From DASUVM01 sp036378955 (GTDB lineage: Bacteria; Patescibacteriota; Saccharimonadia; Saccharimonadales; Saccharimonadaceae): DNA of 64,000 nt. The notes below the pieces were generated by a model. That model ran no database searches. It saw nothing but the letters and a program-made list of their open reading frames with translations, and was not told the origin of the DNA. Shown one piece after another: positions 51,068 through 59,092 of this stretch. Position 1 is the stretch's first letter. Every line of letters begins with the position of its first letter. The stretch lies in NCBI GenBank assembly GCA_036378955.1, contig DASUVM010000009.1, positions 1 through 64,000 of the forward strand, written 5' to 3'. Made by a program: the position numbers and the translations under genes.

Positions 51068-51775
51068 TTAGACGAGTGAATATTTTTTTAAGGCATGGCG
51101 CCAAGAACGATAACTAGGCAAACATTGCTCAACCAATGCCCAAAAAGCATGGCTGTGGTTCATGTGTTTGGTGTGGCAAAGCTCATGAATTAACACATAG
51201 TCAATAAGCTCATGCGGCAGGGTCATGAGCTGAATGTTGAGGCTTATGGTGCCGCTAGAGCTGCAACTTCCCCACCTTGTTTCGGCGCTCGAAAAGCGCA
51301 CGCGGTTATACGAAAAGCCAAATTGCTCGGCCAGTGCCTTTAAACGTCGTGGCAGAAAAGCCATAGCCTGTTTTTTTAGTAACATAGCGGCAAAGGCGTT
51401 AACGCTAGCTCGTAGCTCGCTCTCTGGGATAGCTGGGTGATAACGTACAATTGCCTGTGTGCTCTGAGCGAGTGTTTGTATGCCGCTTATTGTTTCATCG
51501 GCAATAACACGAAGCGTATAGACGCTACCGATCACCTCGCCATCTTGCCAGTGCTTTATTTTTGTGGCGTTATGAAGCCGTGCTTTACGAATATGTGGTC
51601 GTGAACGTTCTAATAACTCTTGAGCATGTCTGATGGCTGCGCGGTATGGCAGCGTCATGTGCAATTCGCCGTCGCCCTTTACCCGCAGCCGAATATACTT
51701 CGCCTGCTTCATGCGGCGCACATGCACAATACCAAACTCGTTATCATGCAGTGTTAAAAGAGCAGCTGGTTTCAT
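51068..51775 (-). CDS. YgjP-like metal-dependent hydrolase (DUF45)
   Basis: A 235-residue zincin-like protein. RWGSCSSSGTISLNIQLM and the zinc motif VLIHELCHTKHMNHSHAFW (HExxH as HELCH, plus a third His) define the YgjP/DUF45 family. Homologues are cytoplasmic and often annotated as M48-like or SprT-like. It starts 13 nt after the P-loop kinase stop on the same strand. Confidence 0.9.
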   Translation of the reverse strand: MKPAALLTLHDNEFGIVHVRRMKQAKYIRLRVKGDGELHMTLPYRAAIRHAQELLERSRPHIRKARLHNATKIKHWQDGEVIGSVYTLRVIADETISGIQTLAQSTQAIVRYHPAIPESELRASVNAFAAMLLKKQAMAFLPRRLKALAEQFGFSYNRVRFSSAETRWGSCSSSGTISLNIQLMTLPHELIDYVLIHELCHTKHMNHSHAFWALVEQCLPSYRSWRHALKKYSLV

Positions 51776-51788
51776 GGCATATATTTTA

Positions 51789-52451
51789 TTAAGAAATTTG
51801 AATGCGTCGATTCTGAGGCCGGGTAGGCGCGCTCATGCGGCGAACGGCAGGTGTTGGGGTAATGACTTTTCGAACAGGTTCGGCTTGACTGGTGATTGGC
51901 TGGGCGGCTGGTGGCAATAGCTTACGAATAACCGCTTTATGCTGGCCCGGAAAAGTGTGTTTGCCGCTAATAACCACATAATTTTCACCGGTTGGCGGCG
52001 TCAGCTGTTTTTTCAGGGCTTCAAAAGCAGCTTCGGGCAGGCTACGGTTATATATGTCATCGCGCTTCTTGCTATTTCGTTTTAGTGAGCGAACTTTGGC
52101 GGTTGGCTCATCAACTTGCGCCCACACAACCAGTGTTTGAAAGCCGTGATCACGGGCTTGACGATGCAATGCCATTCGATTGGTTTTGACATTAGTATGT
52201 ACACCGTCAATAACAAAACTGTGCTGTGAACGAAGAAGCTCGCCTGTCATATAATCGGCGACACGGTTCACGATATCTTGCTCGTGAGGCGTGTATGCCG
52301 GTTCGTTAAAAAGTTCGTACCTGATCTTGTCGAGAGAGATAAGGGGCAAGCCGTAAGTTTCGGCGAAATGACGTGCAAACGCGCTCTTTCCTGCCCCCGG
52401 CAAGCCCATCATAATCAGCACAGTTGGTGCTGGTAATTGAAGCTGTTTCAT
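51789..52451 (-). CDS. P-loop kinase (AAA_33 / PNK-like)
   Basis: 220 residues. Walker A is MMGLPGAGKSAFARHFAE. A lid region with SLKRNSKKRDDIYNR and the FVIDGVHTNVKTNR strand match zeta-toxin and polynucleotide-kinase-type small kinases. The C-terminal ~45 residues are Pro/Arg-rich and disordered. The start at 52451 is proposed because TACAAT (52464-52459) ends 7 nt before it; in-frame ATGs further up would be upstream of or inside the -10 box. Substrate unknown. Confidence 0.82.
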   Translation of the reverse strand: MKQLQLPAPTVLIMMGLPGAGKSAFARHFAETYGLPLISLDKIRYELFNEPAYTPHEQDIVNRVADYMTGELLRSQHSFVIDGVHTNVKTNRMALHRQARDHGFQTLVVWAQVDEPTAKVRSLKRNSKKRDDIYNRSLPEAAFEALKKQLTPPTGENYVVISGKHTFPGQHKAVIRKLLPPAAQPITSQAEPVRKVITPTPAVRRMSAPTRPQNRRIQIS

Positions 52452-52518
52452 GTTCTTCATTGTAACAGACAGTGATTTATAGATGAATCTTTCGTGCATA
52501 ATTTTATAACTGCTCTTA

Positions 52519-52556
52519 TTTTTAGAAACACCGCCGGCACGGGGTGTTTCTAAAAA
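52519..52556. terminator. bidirectional terminator
   Basis: Perfect 14-nt arms TTTTTAGAAACACC (52519-52532) and complement (52543-52556) with a 10-nt GC-rich loop. On the minus strand it ends the 52601-52975 gene. Confidence 0.85.
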
Positions 52557-52600
52557 ACATGCGTGTCGGCGGGGCGAAATTGCCCACAGCTGCTGATGTT

Positions 52601-52975
52601 CTACTGACTCATTTTCAGCAATGCTGCAGACTGGGCGTCAACGGCGGCGCAGTATGCCGCGTATTCTTCCTCGTCTGGGTAGTTTGGATCAGCCTGCTTG
52701 ATAAGATCAAGCAGCCCACGTCGCAGCTGCTTCGCCTGCTGGGCAAGCCGGTCAATGTCGGCTTGCACACCCCCGCCGTCGTCGTAGCCGATGCTGTCGA
52801 AGTTGCTCTCTTGCAGTTGCCGCCACCGTGTCTCGTAATGCTCTAGTTCTTCTTGTAGCTCAGGGTATTGCCTTTCGAGCTCTTGAAGTTTCTGCCGCAA
52901 CTGCCGCAGTGCAACGCCAAGCTGGTAAACGGCCGCCATACCAACAAGGTGTACATCGGGCTGACCAAAGTTCAT
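52601..52975 (-). CDS. coiled-coil orphan protein under an operator-like palindrome
   Basis: 124 residues. After a short N-terminus (MNFGQPDVHLVGM) comes a long coiled coil (LRQLRQKLQELERQYPELQE, then LEHYETRWRQLQES). The C-terminal part is acidic and rich in Tyr and Ala (NYPDEEEYAAYCAAVDA). The ATG at 52975 has GGAGG at the right distance. The promoter is wrapped in a 12-bp inverted repeat (53029-53067), and a terminator follows, so it is a regulated single-gene unit. No family recognised. Confidence 0.65.
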   Translation of the reverse strand: MNFGQPDVHLVGMAAVYQLGVALRQLRQKLQELERQYPELQEELEHYETRWRQLQESNFDSIGYDDGGGVQADIDRLAQQAKQLRRGLLDLIKQADPNYPDEEEYAAYCAAVDAQSAALLKMSQ

Positions 52976-53028
52976 AGGTTCCTCCAAACGAAGCCATGCC
53001 GCATTAAACATACATGCGACTCGTTGAG

Positions 53029-53067
53029 TATTGCTACTTATAGCATATCGGACTTTAAGTAGCAATA
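53029..53067 (-). promoter_or_regulatory. promoter inside a 12-bp inverted repeat
   Basis: TATTGCTACTTA (53029-53040) and its complement (53056-53067) flank 15 nt. On the minus strand TTGCTA (53066-53061), 17 nt and TATAAG (53043-53038) form the promoter of the 52601 gene. Both hexamers touch the arms, which suggests repression by a dimer bound across the promoter. Confidence 0.6.
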
Positions 53068-53178
53068 GACATCAAGGGTAGCTCCTGCGGTGCCTGTGAA
53101 TAATATACCCACAACACCTCATATTTTAATCGAATAATTTTGTTGGCAACACTTTTTTCTGTTATAGTATCGGTGCAT

Positions 53179-53254
53179 AGGGGTATAGCTCAGCTGGTAG
53201 AGCACTGGTCTCCAAAACCAGGTGTCGTAGGTTCGAGTCCTGCTACCCCTGCCA
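53179..53254 (+). tRNA. tRNA-Trp (anticodon CCA)
   Basis: A 76-nt cloverleaf. Acceptor AGGGGTA pairs with TACCCCT, the D-arm is GCTCAGCTGGTAGAGC, the anticodon stem is CTGGT/ACCAG with loop CTCCAAA (anticodon CCA), and the T-arm has GTTCGAGTC. The 3' CCA is encoded. The promoter upstream has a TTGGCA-like -35 and a TATAGT/TAGTAT -10. The accessory island begins just downstream. Confidence 0.95.
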
Positions 53255-53268
53255 AGTAGAATCGAATA

Positions 53269-53296
53269 AAAATACCTCTGTAAAGTGAGGTATTTT
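53269..53296. terminator. terminator after tRNA-Trp
   Basis: AAAATACCTC/GAGGTATTTT arms (53269-53278 and 53287-53296), 8-nt loop, T-run on the plus strand and A-run upstream. Confidence 0.8.
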
Positions 53297-53421
53297 GAGT
53301 TTGGTTCGGGCGTAGGATTAAATGGACGACCAAACCTTTAAATCGACTTTGCCCGTTTGACAGTGGTTGCATGGTATAAATTATTGTCGAGCTTATGTAT
53401 TAAAATGATCTAATAACGAAT

Positions 53422-53712
53422 ATGACAACATTAGCGTTACGACTTCCTATAGATGTAAACGAACTCCGATCCCTGCTGGAAGCACACGGAGTTGTTAAAG
53501 CTAGCGTTTTTGGCAGTTATGCACGCGGTGAGGCGACTCCACAGAGCGACCTAGATCTATTGGTAGAACTAGCACCCGGTAAAACATATCTTGATCTTGG
53601 CGGATTACAATACGACCTAGAAAAGAAGATTCCTAGTGGTGCTGATATTACCACAAAACTTAATCGTCATTTCGAGCCGTATATCCGTCCTGAACTGGTA
53701 GAAATCTTATAA
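53422..53712 (+). CDS. mntA: MntA-type minimal nucleotidyltransferase antitoxin
   Basis: A 96-residue MNT-domain protein. The nucleotidyltransferase signature GSYARGEATPQSDLDLLVE (GSxARG...SDxDL) is complete. Such proteins neutralise the partner HEPN RNase, in studied cases by adenylylating it. The partner starts 2 nt downstream. A TCTAAT box lies 7 nt before the ATG (leaderless). Cytoplasmic. Confidence 0.9.
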   Translation: MTTLALRLPIDVNELRSLLEAHGVVKASVFGSYARGEATPQSDLDLLVELAPGKTYLDLGGLQYDLEKKIPSGADITTKLNRHFEPYIRPELVEIL

Positions 53713-53714
53713 CT

Positions 53715-54113
53715 ATGAAAAGCGTCAAGCCGCATCTCGCATTTATCCTAGATACGCTGAGTGTTACTAGGGCGAATACACCAGCCGATCTTAATACTTT
53801 TATGGAAGATCGTAATGCTCAAGATGCAACTTTAATGCGGCTACAAGATATTGGTGAACAGCTTACTCGTATTCGTGACCAGTTTCCGGAATTTTACGAA
53901 CAGAACCAGGATGATAGCTGGCATAAAATGATTGGACTACGCAACATCATCTCACACGGTTATCGCGAGATTGATTTCGTGATTAGAGAACTGGCAGAAA
54001 AAATCTTATCGATGATACCAGAGAGCAAGAGTAAAAAATTGTTCATCGCCCATTACCTCAAGATGACCCTCAGAGAAGGAAGCCTGATATTTCGGTGGCG
54101 AAGAAAGAGCTGA
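53715..54113 (+). CDS. hepT: HepT-type HEPN RNase toxin (DUF86)
   Basis: A 132-residue helical HEPN protein. The catalytic RxxxxH motif appears as RNIISHGY, preceded by IGEQLTRIRDQFPEFYEQ as in DUF86 toxins. The last ~20 residues (KMTLREGSLIFRWRRKS) are more basic than usual and may be a changed tail. With mntA it forms a type VII toxin-antitoxin module. Confidence 0.88.
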   Translation: MKSVKPHLAFILDTLSVTRANTPADLNTFMEDRNAQDATLMRLQDIGEQLTRIRDQFPEFYEQNQDDSWHKMIGLRNIISHGYREIDFVIRELAEKILSMIPESKSKKLFIAHYLKMTLREGSLIFRWRRKS

Positions 54114-54293
54114 AGTGACAGCCGGTTCACCCGCTTGAAGATGGCTTGGGGCGTACTATTGAGTATTTTAGGGAGCTATTATCGTAATAGGTGTCATGGG
54201 GCGATAAAAAGAAGCGAGCGACCTTACTAATAAATATGAACTATGTTATAATATTTTCTGACTAATTTACTACTGTTTTGGAGTGAGCTACCT

Positions 54294-56000
54294 ATGGCAG
54301 AGGCCATGAATCCTGATGCCCGTGCGTTTATAGACGGAGAAGTTGATAAGATTCGCTTTTTACAGGGAATGACCGACAAGCCCGGAGCATTTCAATATGC
54401 GCAAAACGAGCTATTATACGATCGCGACCTGTCGCATCTTCAAAATGAAAACACCGTTAATCAGGCTGGCCTCCCGGAATCGACAGAGCAGTTCTATACA
54501 ACAGAACAGACAGATTCCGTTCCGATAGGTGAAGGTCTGCCTCGGATTCTTAACATCGGATCAGGTGCGGAAGCCTCACGAAAAATGCCTGCGATCAACA
54601 TGGATGCCTCTATTGAAGGCAAGCCGGAAGTGGTTGCCGAGGCACAGCAATTGCCCTTCGCGGACAATAGCTTTTCAGTCGTAAGAGCTTCGCATGTCCT
54701 AGAGCACATTCCCCAGGGCGAAATATTATCTACCTTGCAGGAATGGAGAAGAGTCCTGCATCCTGATGGCGTACTGCATATTGCCGTCCCCGATGCAAAG
54801 ATAACGTTCCAAGAAATCCTTGACGGCAAGACTCCTAAGGGTGCACCGGCCTTTTCATTGGATGAGTCCACTGCACCTCTCGCTCAGATATATGGACTAG
54901 GCTATAACGATCCAGATACCGATAAACGATGGGGCCATACCATTATTTTTAGCTATGAACTTCTTGAACAGCACCTAAAGGCCGCTGGCTTTACGCATAT
55001 CGAAAGACGCTCTAAAGAAGAAGACCTAGCCAATCACGCCGGTATAGATGACGACTCACAAAACCATTACACACTACTTGTTTCAGCTAGTCAGGAAAAG
55101 CTACCACACAAAAATACGCTTCCTCTTTCAGAAAGAGAGTTTAGAGAAAAGTGTCGTAATTTCTTAGAGCGATATTCGCAAGCTACCCCGGCTTCATTCA
55201 CTATTCCTGTTTATAATGAGGCTCGGAATCTCCGGCACTTCTTAACTTTTTTGGAAAATGCCGAGAATCAAACGCAAACGCCTCGGGAATTCATATTCGT
55301 TCTCAATGGGTGTACAGATAATTCGGAGGATATTATTCGAGAATATCTTGAAGGTAGCTACCTGAATGCGAAGGTCACTCACTCCGAAAAAGGTATTATG
55401 CCCGCATTTAAAAAAGGGATTGCGGAAAGAGACCACGAAGGATTTATTGGAAAGTTGGATGCAGATACTGTACTGCATCCGCATACTCTCGATCTGATGC
55501 AAATGTTTTTGACAGAAAATGATACCGTTCAAGTCACATACGCAGAACCTACTCCGTTAGACTCCCAGTCAGTTTATAACGAGGCAGAACATAACCCTAT
55601 TTTAAGGAGTAGAAGGCTCTACTATCACGGCAGAACGAGTCTGTATCGTGAAGATCCTATGAGCGGGCTAACTAATCGAGAAATTCCATCCGAACTTAAA
55701 GCCGAAGATATCTTTCTATCCTTTTTCTATACATACTACAGAGGATTTGGCTCAATAGCCCGTACACCTCATGCACTAGTATTTGGTAAAACCGTGCGAA
55801 ATTTTGATGATTTAGTAACACAGGTTTCACGAAGTCAGTCAGAAATAAACCGGGTTCATGATGCCTATCCGCCATTCAAGGTGCTAGATAAAGCGCTTGA
55901 GCGGGAAATTTACCCAGGAAATTACCGAGCACTTAACGAGCGAGCAAACAATAACGCATCCGAGGTAGAGGGCTGGCCACAATTAGGAAGTACTAAGTAA
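54294..56000 (+). CDS. methyltransferase-glycosyltransferase fusion protein
   Basis: 568 residues with two enzyme domains. Residues ~80-260: class I SAM methyltransferase (RILNIGSGAEASRKM as motif I; FADNSFSVVRASHVLEHIP as the Methyltransf_11 centre; LHPDGVLHIAVPD). Residues ~300-470: GT2 glycosyltransferase (FTIPVYNEARNLRHFLTFLE, FVLNGCTDNSE, and DADT as the DxD). Fusing the two suggests one acceptor that is both glycosylated and methylated. GGAG lies about 10 nt before the ATG. The next gene starts in the stop codon (TAATG). Confidence 0.85.
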   Translation: MAEAMNPDARAFIDGEVDKIRFLQGMTDKPGAFQYAQNELLYDRDLSHLQNENTVNQAGLPESTEQFYTTEQTDSVPIGEGLPRILNIGSGAEASRKMPAINMDASIEGKPEVVAEAQQLPFADNSFSVVRASHVLEHIPQGEILSTLQEWRRVLHPDGVLHIAVPDAKITFQEILDGKTPKGAPAFSLDESTAPLAQIYGLGYNDPDTDKRWGHTIIFSYELLEQHLKAAGFTHIERRSKEEDLANHAGIDDDSQNHYTLLVSASQEKLPHKNTLPLSEREFREKCRNFLERYSQATPASFTIPVYNEARNLRHFLTFLENAENQTQTPREFIFVLNGCTDNSEDIIREYLEGSYLNAKVTHSEKGIMPAFKKGIAERDHEGFIGKLDADTVLHPHTLDLMQMFLTENDTVQVTYAEPTPLDSQSVYNEAEHNPILRSRRLYYHGRTSLYREDPMSGLTNREIPSELKAEDIFLSFFYTYYRGFGSIARTPHALVFGKTVRNFDDLVTQVSRSQSEINRVHDAYPPFKVLDKALEREIYPGNYRALNERANNNASEVEGWPQLGSTK

Positions 56001-56443
56001 TGTCGAGGCTGTTCACCGTCGTACCCATCGCGGATGCGCAGAACGACAATATAACTTTGACTGCCTGCGTAGGATTCGTGGCCTTATCAGAGCAACCTGA
56101 TAAGTTTGTCGTCATTAAAAATAAGCGTGGCTGGGATATTCCCGGGGGGCACATAGAATCTGGCGAGGAGCCTTACGAAGCTTTCCAAAGAGAAGTGCTC
56201 GAGGAGTCTGGATGTGAGCTGCTTCAGGCTCAGCCAACCGTGATCTTGGCCAGTAATAAAAATCGAGGCACAGGAATTTTGGTGTATCGAGCAGTGTGTA
56301 AGCTGAGTGACTTCGTGCCCACGGATGAAATAAGTGAAGTACGCCTCGTAACTCATGATGAGCTGATAGATATGTATTTTGGCGACAAAGAATTAATAAG
56401 TGAACTATTCTCTTTGAGTGACAAAGGGGCATTGGACAAGTAA
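56000..56443 (+). CDS. Nudix hydrolase
   Basis: 147 residues. The Nudix box GGHIESGEEPYEAFQREVLEE plus SG is complete (GX5EX7REUXEEXGU), so it should hydrolyse a nucleoside diphosphate linked to another group. Translational coupling to the methyltransferase-glycosyltransferase gene (one-base overlap) suggests it acts on a nucleotide-sugar or activated product of that pathway. Confidence 0.92.
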   Translation: MSRLFTVVPIADAQNDNITLTACVGFVALSEQPDKFVVIKNKRGWDIPGGHIESGEEPYEAFQREVLEESGCELLQAQPTVILASNKNRGTGILVYRAVCKLSDFVPTDEISEVRLVTHDELIDMYFGDKELISELFSLSDKGALDK

Positions 56444-56447
56444 CGCT

Positions 56448-57725
56448 GTGGCTGAAAATTATGTAAATCGAGAGCGTGACTTTGAACACCCTGATATTAT
56501 TGGTCAGCGAGCATGGTATCTTACTGAGGCAAGAAAGATTGAACGAGACCTCGGTTTTAGCACATCGAACTTTACTGTAATTCCTGAGAGCCTTTTCGAG
56601 CAGGTCGGTATTGATTTACCCGAGTCCTTTCATGACAGCCTCCCCCAAGAAGGAAAAGATTTCAGGAGTGTCAATTCAAGATTAGTTGATTATTTCGCAC
56701 AAAAATTACACCCGCATATCGTCGAACTTGAGCAGTTCGCTAGCCCGCTCGCTGGCCAGGACATTATTGTTAGGCCGTCACCGCTTGATGAGGGGAATCG
56801 TATGGACTTGTCATTCGCGGGAGTTTTCAAGGGCTATATGCCCCTAAGGCCGGGTCTTGGTAGGACAGAACATTTACTTTACGGTACGGCAGCTATGCTA
56901 GCTGGACGATTTACGGATTACAGCGGATATTATCATACACGTCACGACATACAAAGCAGACGGAAAGTGGGCGCTATTCTGATGGAGCCGTTTTTCAACT
57001 TGCAGACAGAAAGCCCGCTTTTGCACGGAACGGCATATGTTTTAGATGATCATATCCGCAATGAATACAACGTAACCCCCGAACCTGGCATGATACAACG
57101 CGACTCGGACCTAATTGTGGAGCGTGGCAGAGAACGATGGTATTCCAAGAGCGACGTATCGCTTGAGGCATCACTCGATTTCCCTGACAGGATTACTACT
57201 GCCCTAAAGGGGCTACGTGATTATTTTAAGCATCCACTAGATGTAGAATATCTGGTCGACCCAAAAGGAGACTTGTATATTGTTCAACTAAGACCAATCT
57301 CCGAACGTCATCTAAATAACTGGAAGGCACTGCCACAGATTGATGAAGCAGGTCTACCTCATCGTACCGCTATCATAAACAGCATAGGTGGCATTGAAGG
57401 GCGAGTTGTTGACTTGAGAGATTCCACTAATGATATAGGGGCTATTGATTCAAATAGTATCTTAGTCATTAACCACGAAAGGATTCAAACAGGCATGGAC
57501 ACAGAGACTCTATGCAAGTTGATGGCGCAATATAGCCCCTCGAACTTAAGAGTTATCATTGATCACGGGGATAAACGCGCCCGTGATCATCTACAATATG
57601 CGGTTGCAGAAGATCCGAGTATTGATTTTCTAGTGCAAACTAGTGATCCAAGCATCACACAATCTCTACGCCATGGCGAGGAAATGAAAATTATTAGTAA
57701 CGGTATTGAGTGCGACTTGCAATAA
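56448..57725 (+). CDS. PPDK / PEP-synthase-like two-domain protein
   Basis: 425 residues from a GTG 4 nt after the Nudix stop (an upstream GTG at 56418 is possible). The N-domain resembles the ATP-grasp domain of pyruvate phosphate dikinase and rifampicin phosphotransferase: DIIVRPSPLDEGNRMDLSFA, VGAILMEPFF, and DVEYLVDPKGDLYIVQLRPI. The C-domain (from ~315) resembles the swivelling phospho-His domain (GGIEGRVVDL; LRVIIDHGDKRARDHLQYAV), where the TSH of the family reads RDH. The PEP/pyruvate barrel is missing. It probably moves phosphate from ATP to an unknown small molecule. Confidence 0.75.
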   Translation: MAENYVNRERDFEHPDIIGQRAWYLTEARKIERDLGFSTSNFTVIPESLFEQVGIDLPESFHDSLPQEGKDFRSVNSRLVDYFAQKLHPHIVELEQFASPLAGQDIIVRPSPLDEGNRMDLSFAGVFKGYMPLRPGLGRTEHLLYGTAAMLAGRFTDYSGYYHTRHDIQSRRKVGAILMEPFFNLQTESPLLHGTAYVLDDHIRNEYNVTPEPGMIQRDSDLIVERGRERWYSKSDVSLEASLDFPDRITTALKGLRDYFKHPLDVEYLVDPKGDLYIVQLRPISERHLNNWKALPQIDEAGLPHRTAIINSIGGIEGRVVDLRDSTNDIGAIDSNSILVINHERIQTGMDTETLCKLMAQYSPSNLRVIIDHGDKRARDHLQYAVAEDPSIDFLVQTSDPSITQSLRHGEEMKIISNGIECDLQ

Positions 57726-57767
57726 ATCACTCTACAAAATAGCGGCACCTACTCAGTAGTCCTTAAC

Positions 57768-57980
57768 TCAAAATCCACCAACAGTGCCCTGTGTTGGTAT
57801 ATCAAATATAGTAGGCAATACGCTATTTTCATTGCAGATACTCCTTTGAATGCGTTGATCGGTGCGTCCTTTAAGCCAGGCTCCTAGTGTTGGTTTTGCT
57901 ACTTCTCGCCACTGGGTTTTTCATAACGTTTTGGCGTAGTTCTTGCGCGACGCCGTTTCGGATTCTCCGGAGACTGAACA
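57768..57980 (-). pseudogene. decayed coding remnant in frame with the micro-protein at 57981
   Basis: After the TAA of the micro-protein, the same minus-strand frame reads as normal protein for about 70 codons, broken by one TGA (RKNYAKTL, stop, KTQWREVAKPTLGAWLKG...). It ends at TGA 57770-57768. Another frame is also open briefly (PKRRRARTTPKRYEKPSGEK), so a frameshift is possible. No start or ribosome site. I see nothing else in 57726-57980. Confidence 0.35.
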
Positions 57981-58124
57981 TTATTGCATCTCCACAGGAT
58001 CAACAACTGTCACCTTACCTATGTAGTAAGTGAAGCCCAATTTCTCCAATTTCTCCAATTTCTGGCCTATGAGTACAAAATCAGAGAGAAAGGGGTTTCC
58101 AGCGCGGGATGTACTGCCTGCCAT
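57981..58124 (-). CDS. 47-aa micro-protein, paralogue A
   Basis: Sequence pattern MAGSTSRAGNPFLSDFVLIG, then QKLEKLEKLGFTYYIGKV and VVDPVEMQ. It aligns along its length with the 46-residue protein at 59725-59865. The DNA differs mostly at third codon positions in this frame, the signature of selection on protein. No Shine-Dalgarno site; an ATTAAT box lies 6 nt before the ATG. It lies in the gap between the PPDK-like gene and a VOC-type gene. Function unknown. Confidence 0.65.
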   Translation of the reverse strand: MAGSTSRAGNPFLSDFVLIGQKLEKLEKLGFTYYIGKVTVVDPVEMQ

Positions 58125-58133
58125 TTGACGATT

Positions 58134-58162
58134 AATCGAACTATTATATAGTTCGATTTTTT
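58134..58162 (+). terminator. intrinsic terminator
   Basis: AATCGAACTA/TAGTTCGATT arms (58134-58143 and 58149-58158) followed by T-run. It serves plus-strand transcription from the 54294-57725 operon. On the minus strand a TATAAT sits in the loop, upstream of the micro-protein. Confidence 0.75.
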
Positions 58163-58178
58163 AATCCAAGAAGATTGG

Positions 58179-58932
58179 CTATCCCAACTTCGTCCACGTT
58201 TTACGGTATGCGGGGTTCCTGTTGTTTGTCGCAAGGTCTAGGAATATATTAACGCCATCAATGCACCCTAGATTGACCCTTTGAATATAGGTTATATCAT
58301 CTATTTGAATCGAATAGGGCACTTCAGGATCGTCTATAAACTCTTTTATGATGGACTCGATTTCTGTCGGAGATAAGCCCGTATCAACATCAAATTGGAT
58401 ATGAGGCAGCCAATAGTCAATCCATTTATCGTCAGTTTCACCTTCATGCGGAATAAATTCCAGTATAGAATTCTTTGGACCGGAAATATCTCCTACAAAT
58501 AACCAATCACCGTCGTCACTAGATGGTTCACGGTAAATGTGCGAGCCTGCATTGTTTGCAATATCAATCAGTCTTTTGGCTTCAATAGTTTGAGATGACA
58601 CTTTGTAGCAGAAGCCAATATGATTTATTCCCTGGAATCGCCCAGTAGCTTTTACTTTATTAATAATGCCTCCAACAACCGACGCACTGCGAAACTCGTC
58701 TCGCCGCTTTGATCTATACGAGAAGAGAGAAAGAGTTGTCACTTGCGATAGGAGTTGCTATTTTGTTGTCCTTAATTTGGAATAGATTATCTTCACTCTG
58801 GTCACCATCAAGAAGCTGGTAGAGGGTTTGTATCTGATCTATTAGTTTCATCTTATCCATAATAGCATTCAGACTAAGTGCTTTGGCTGATGGATTCAGG
58901 ATAGGGTCTAACTCCTCAACCTCAAAGTCCAA
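58179..58932 (-). pseudogene. frameshifted VOC/glyoxalase-like gene
   Basis: Two overlapping frames make one protein of about 245 residues. 58714-58932 encodes an acidic helical N-part (KMKLIDQIQTLYQLLDGDQS). 58179-58742 encodes the rest, with RFQGINHIGFCYKV and NSILEFIPHE typical of VOC-fold proteins, then an acidic C-part. The shift lies in a pyrimidine run (TCTTTCTCTCTTCTC on the minus strand, near 58719-58735), where skipping one base restores the frame. It could be decay, slipped-strand phase variation or a sequencing error. The only start is TTG at 58932. Confidence 0.6.
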
Positions 58933-58993
58933 CTCGTCCGTAAAAGTTATATTCCGATTCCCGAGCTCCTGCCAAGCTTAGTAACAGATACAA

Positions 58994-59018
58994 AAATGCC
59001 TCAAAATTTGAGGCATTT
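58994..59018. terminator. symmetric hairpin between divergent genes
   Basis: AAATGCCTCAAA/TTTGAGGCATTT (58994-59005 and 59007-59018). It has terminator form (A-run, stem, T-run) yet lies upstream of both flanking genes. It may be left from a lost gene or isolate the two promoters. Confidence 0.6.
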
Positions 59019-59056
59019 GTCTGTTTTCGAGCCTCTCCTCCATTTTACGAAAGAAG

Positions 59057-59092
59057 TTGACAAAGTGTATTACGTCAACTAAAATGTATTAC
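59057..59092 (+). promoter_or_regulatory. leaderless promoter and operator of the AbrB-PIN module
   Basis: TTGACA (59057-59062), 17 nt, TAAAAT (59080-59085), then 7 nt to the ATG. GTTGAC/GTCAAC (59056-59061 and 59074-59079) form an inverted repeat, and TGTATTAC occurs twice (59066-59073 and 59085-59092), covering the -10 region. Both fit autorepression by the antitoxin. Confidence 0.7.

Noticed and set aside
53190..53372. Minus-strand 60-aa open frame across tRNA-Trp (…VAGLEPTTPGFGDQCS)
   Set aside because: This is the well-known spurious product read antisense through a tRNA gene and its T-arm; the tRNA cloverleaf is complete.
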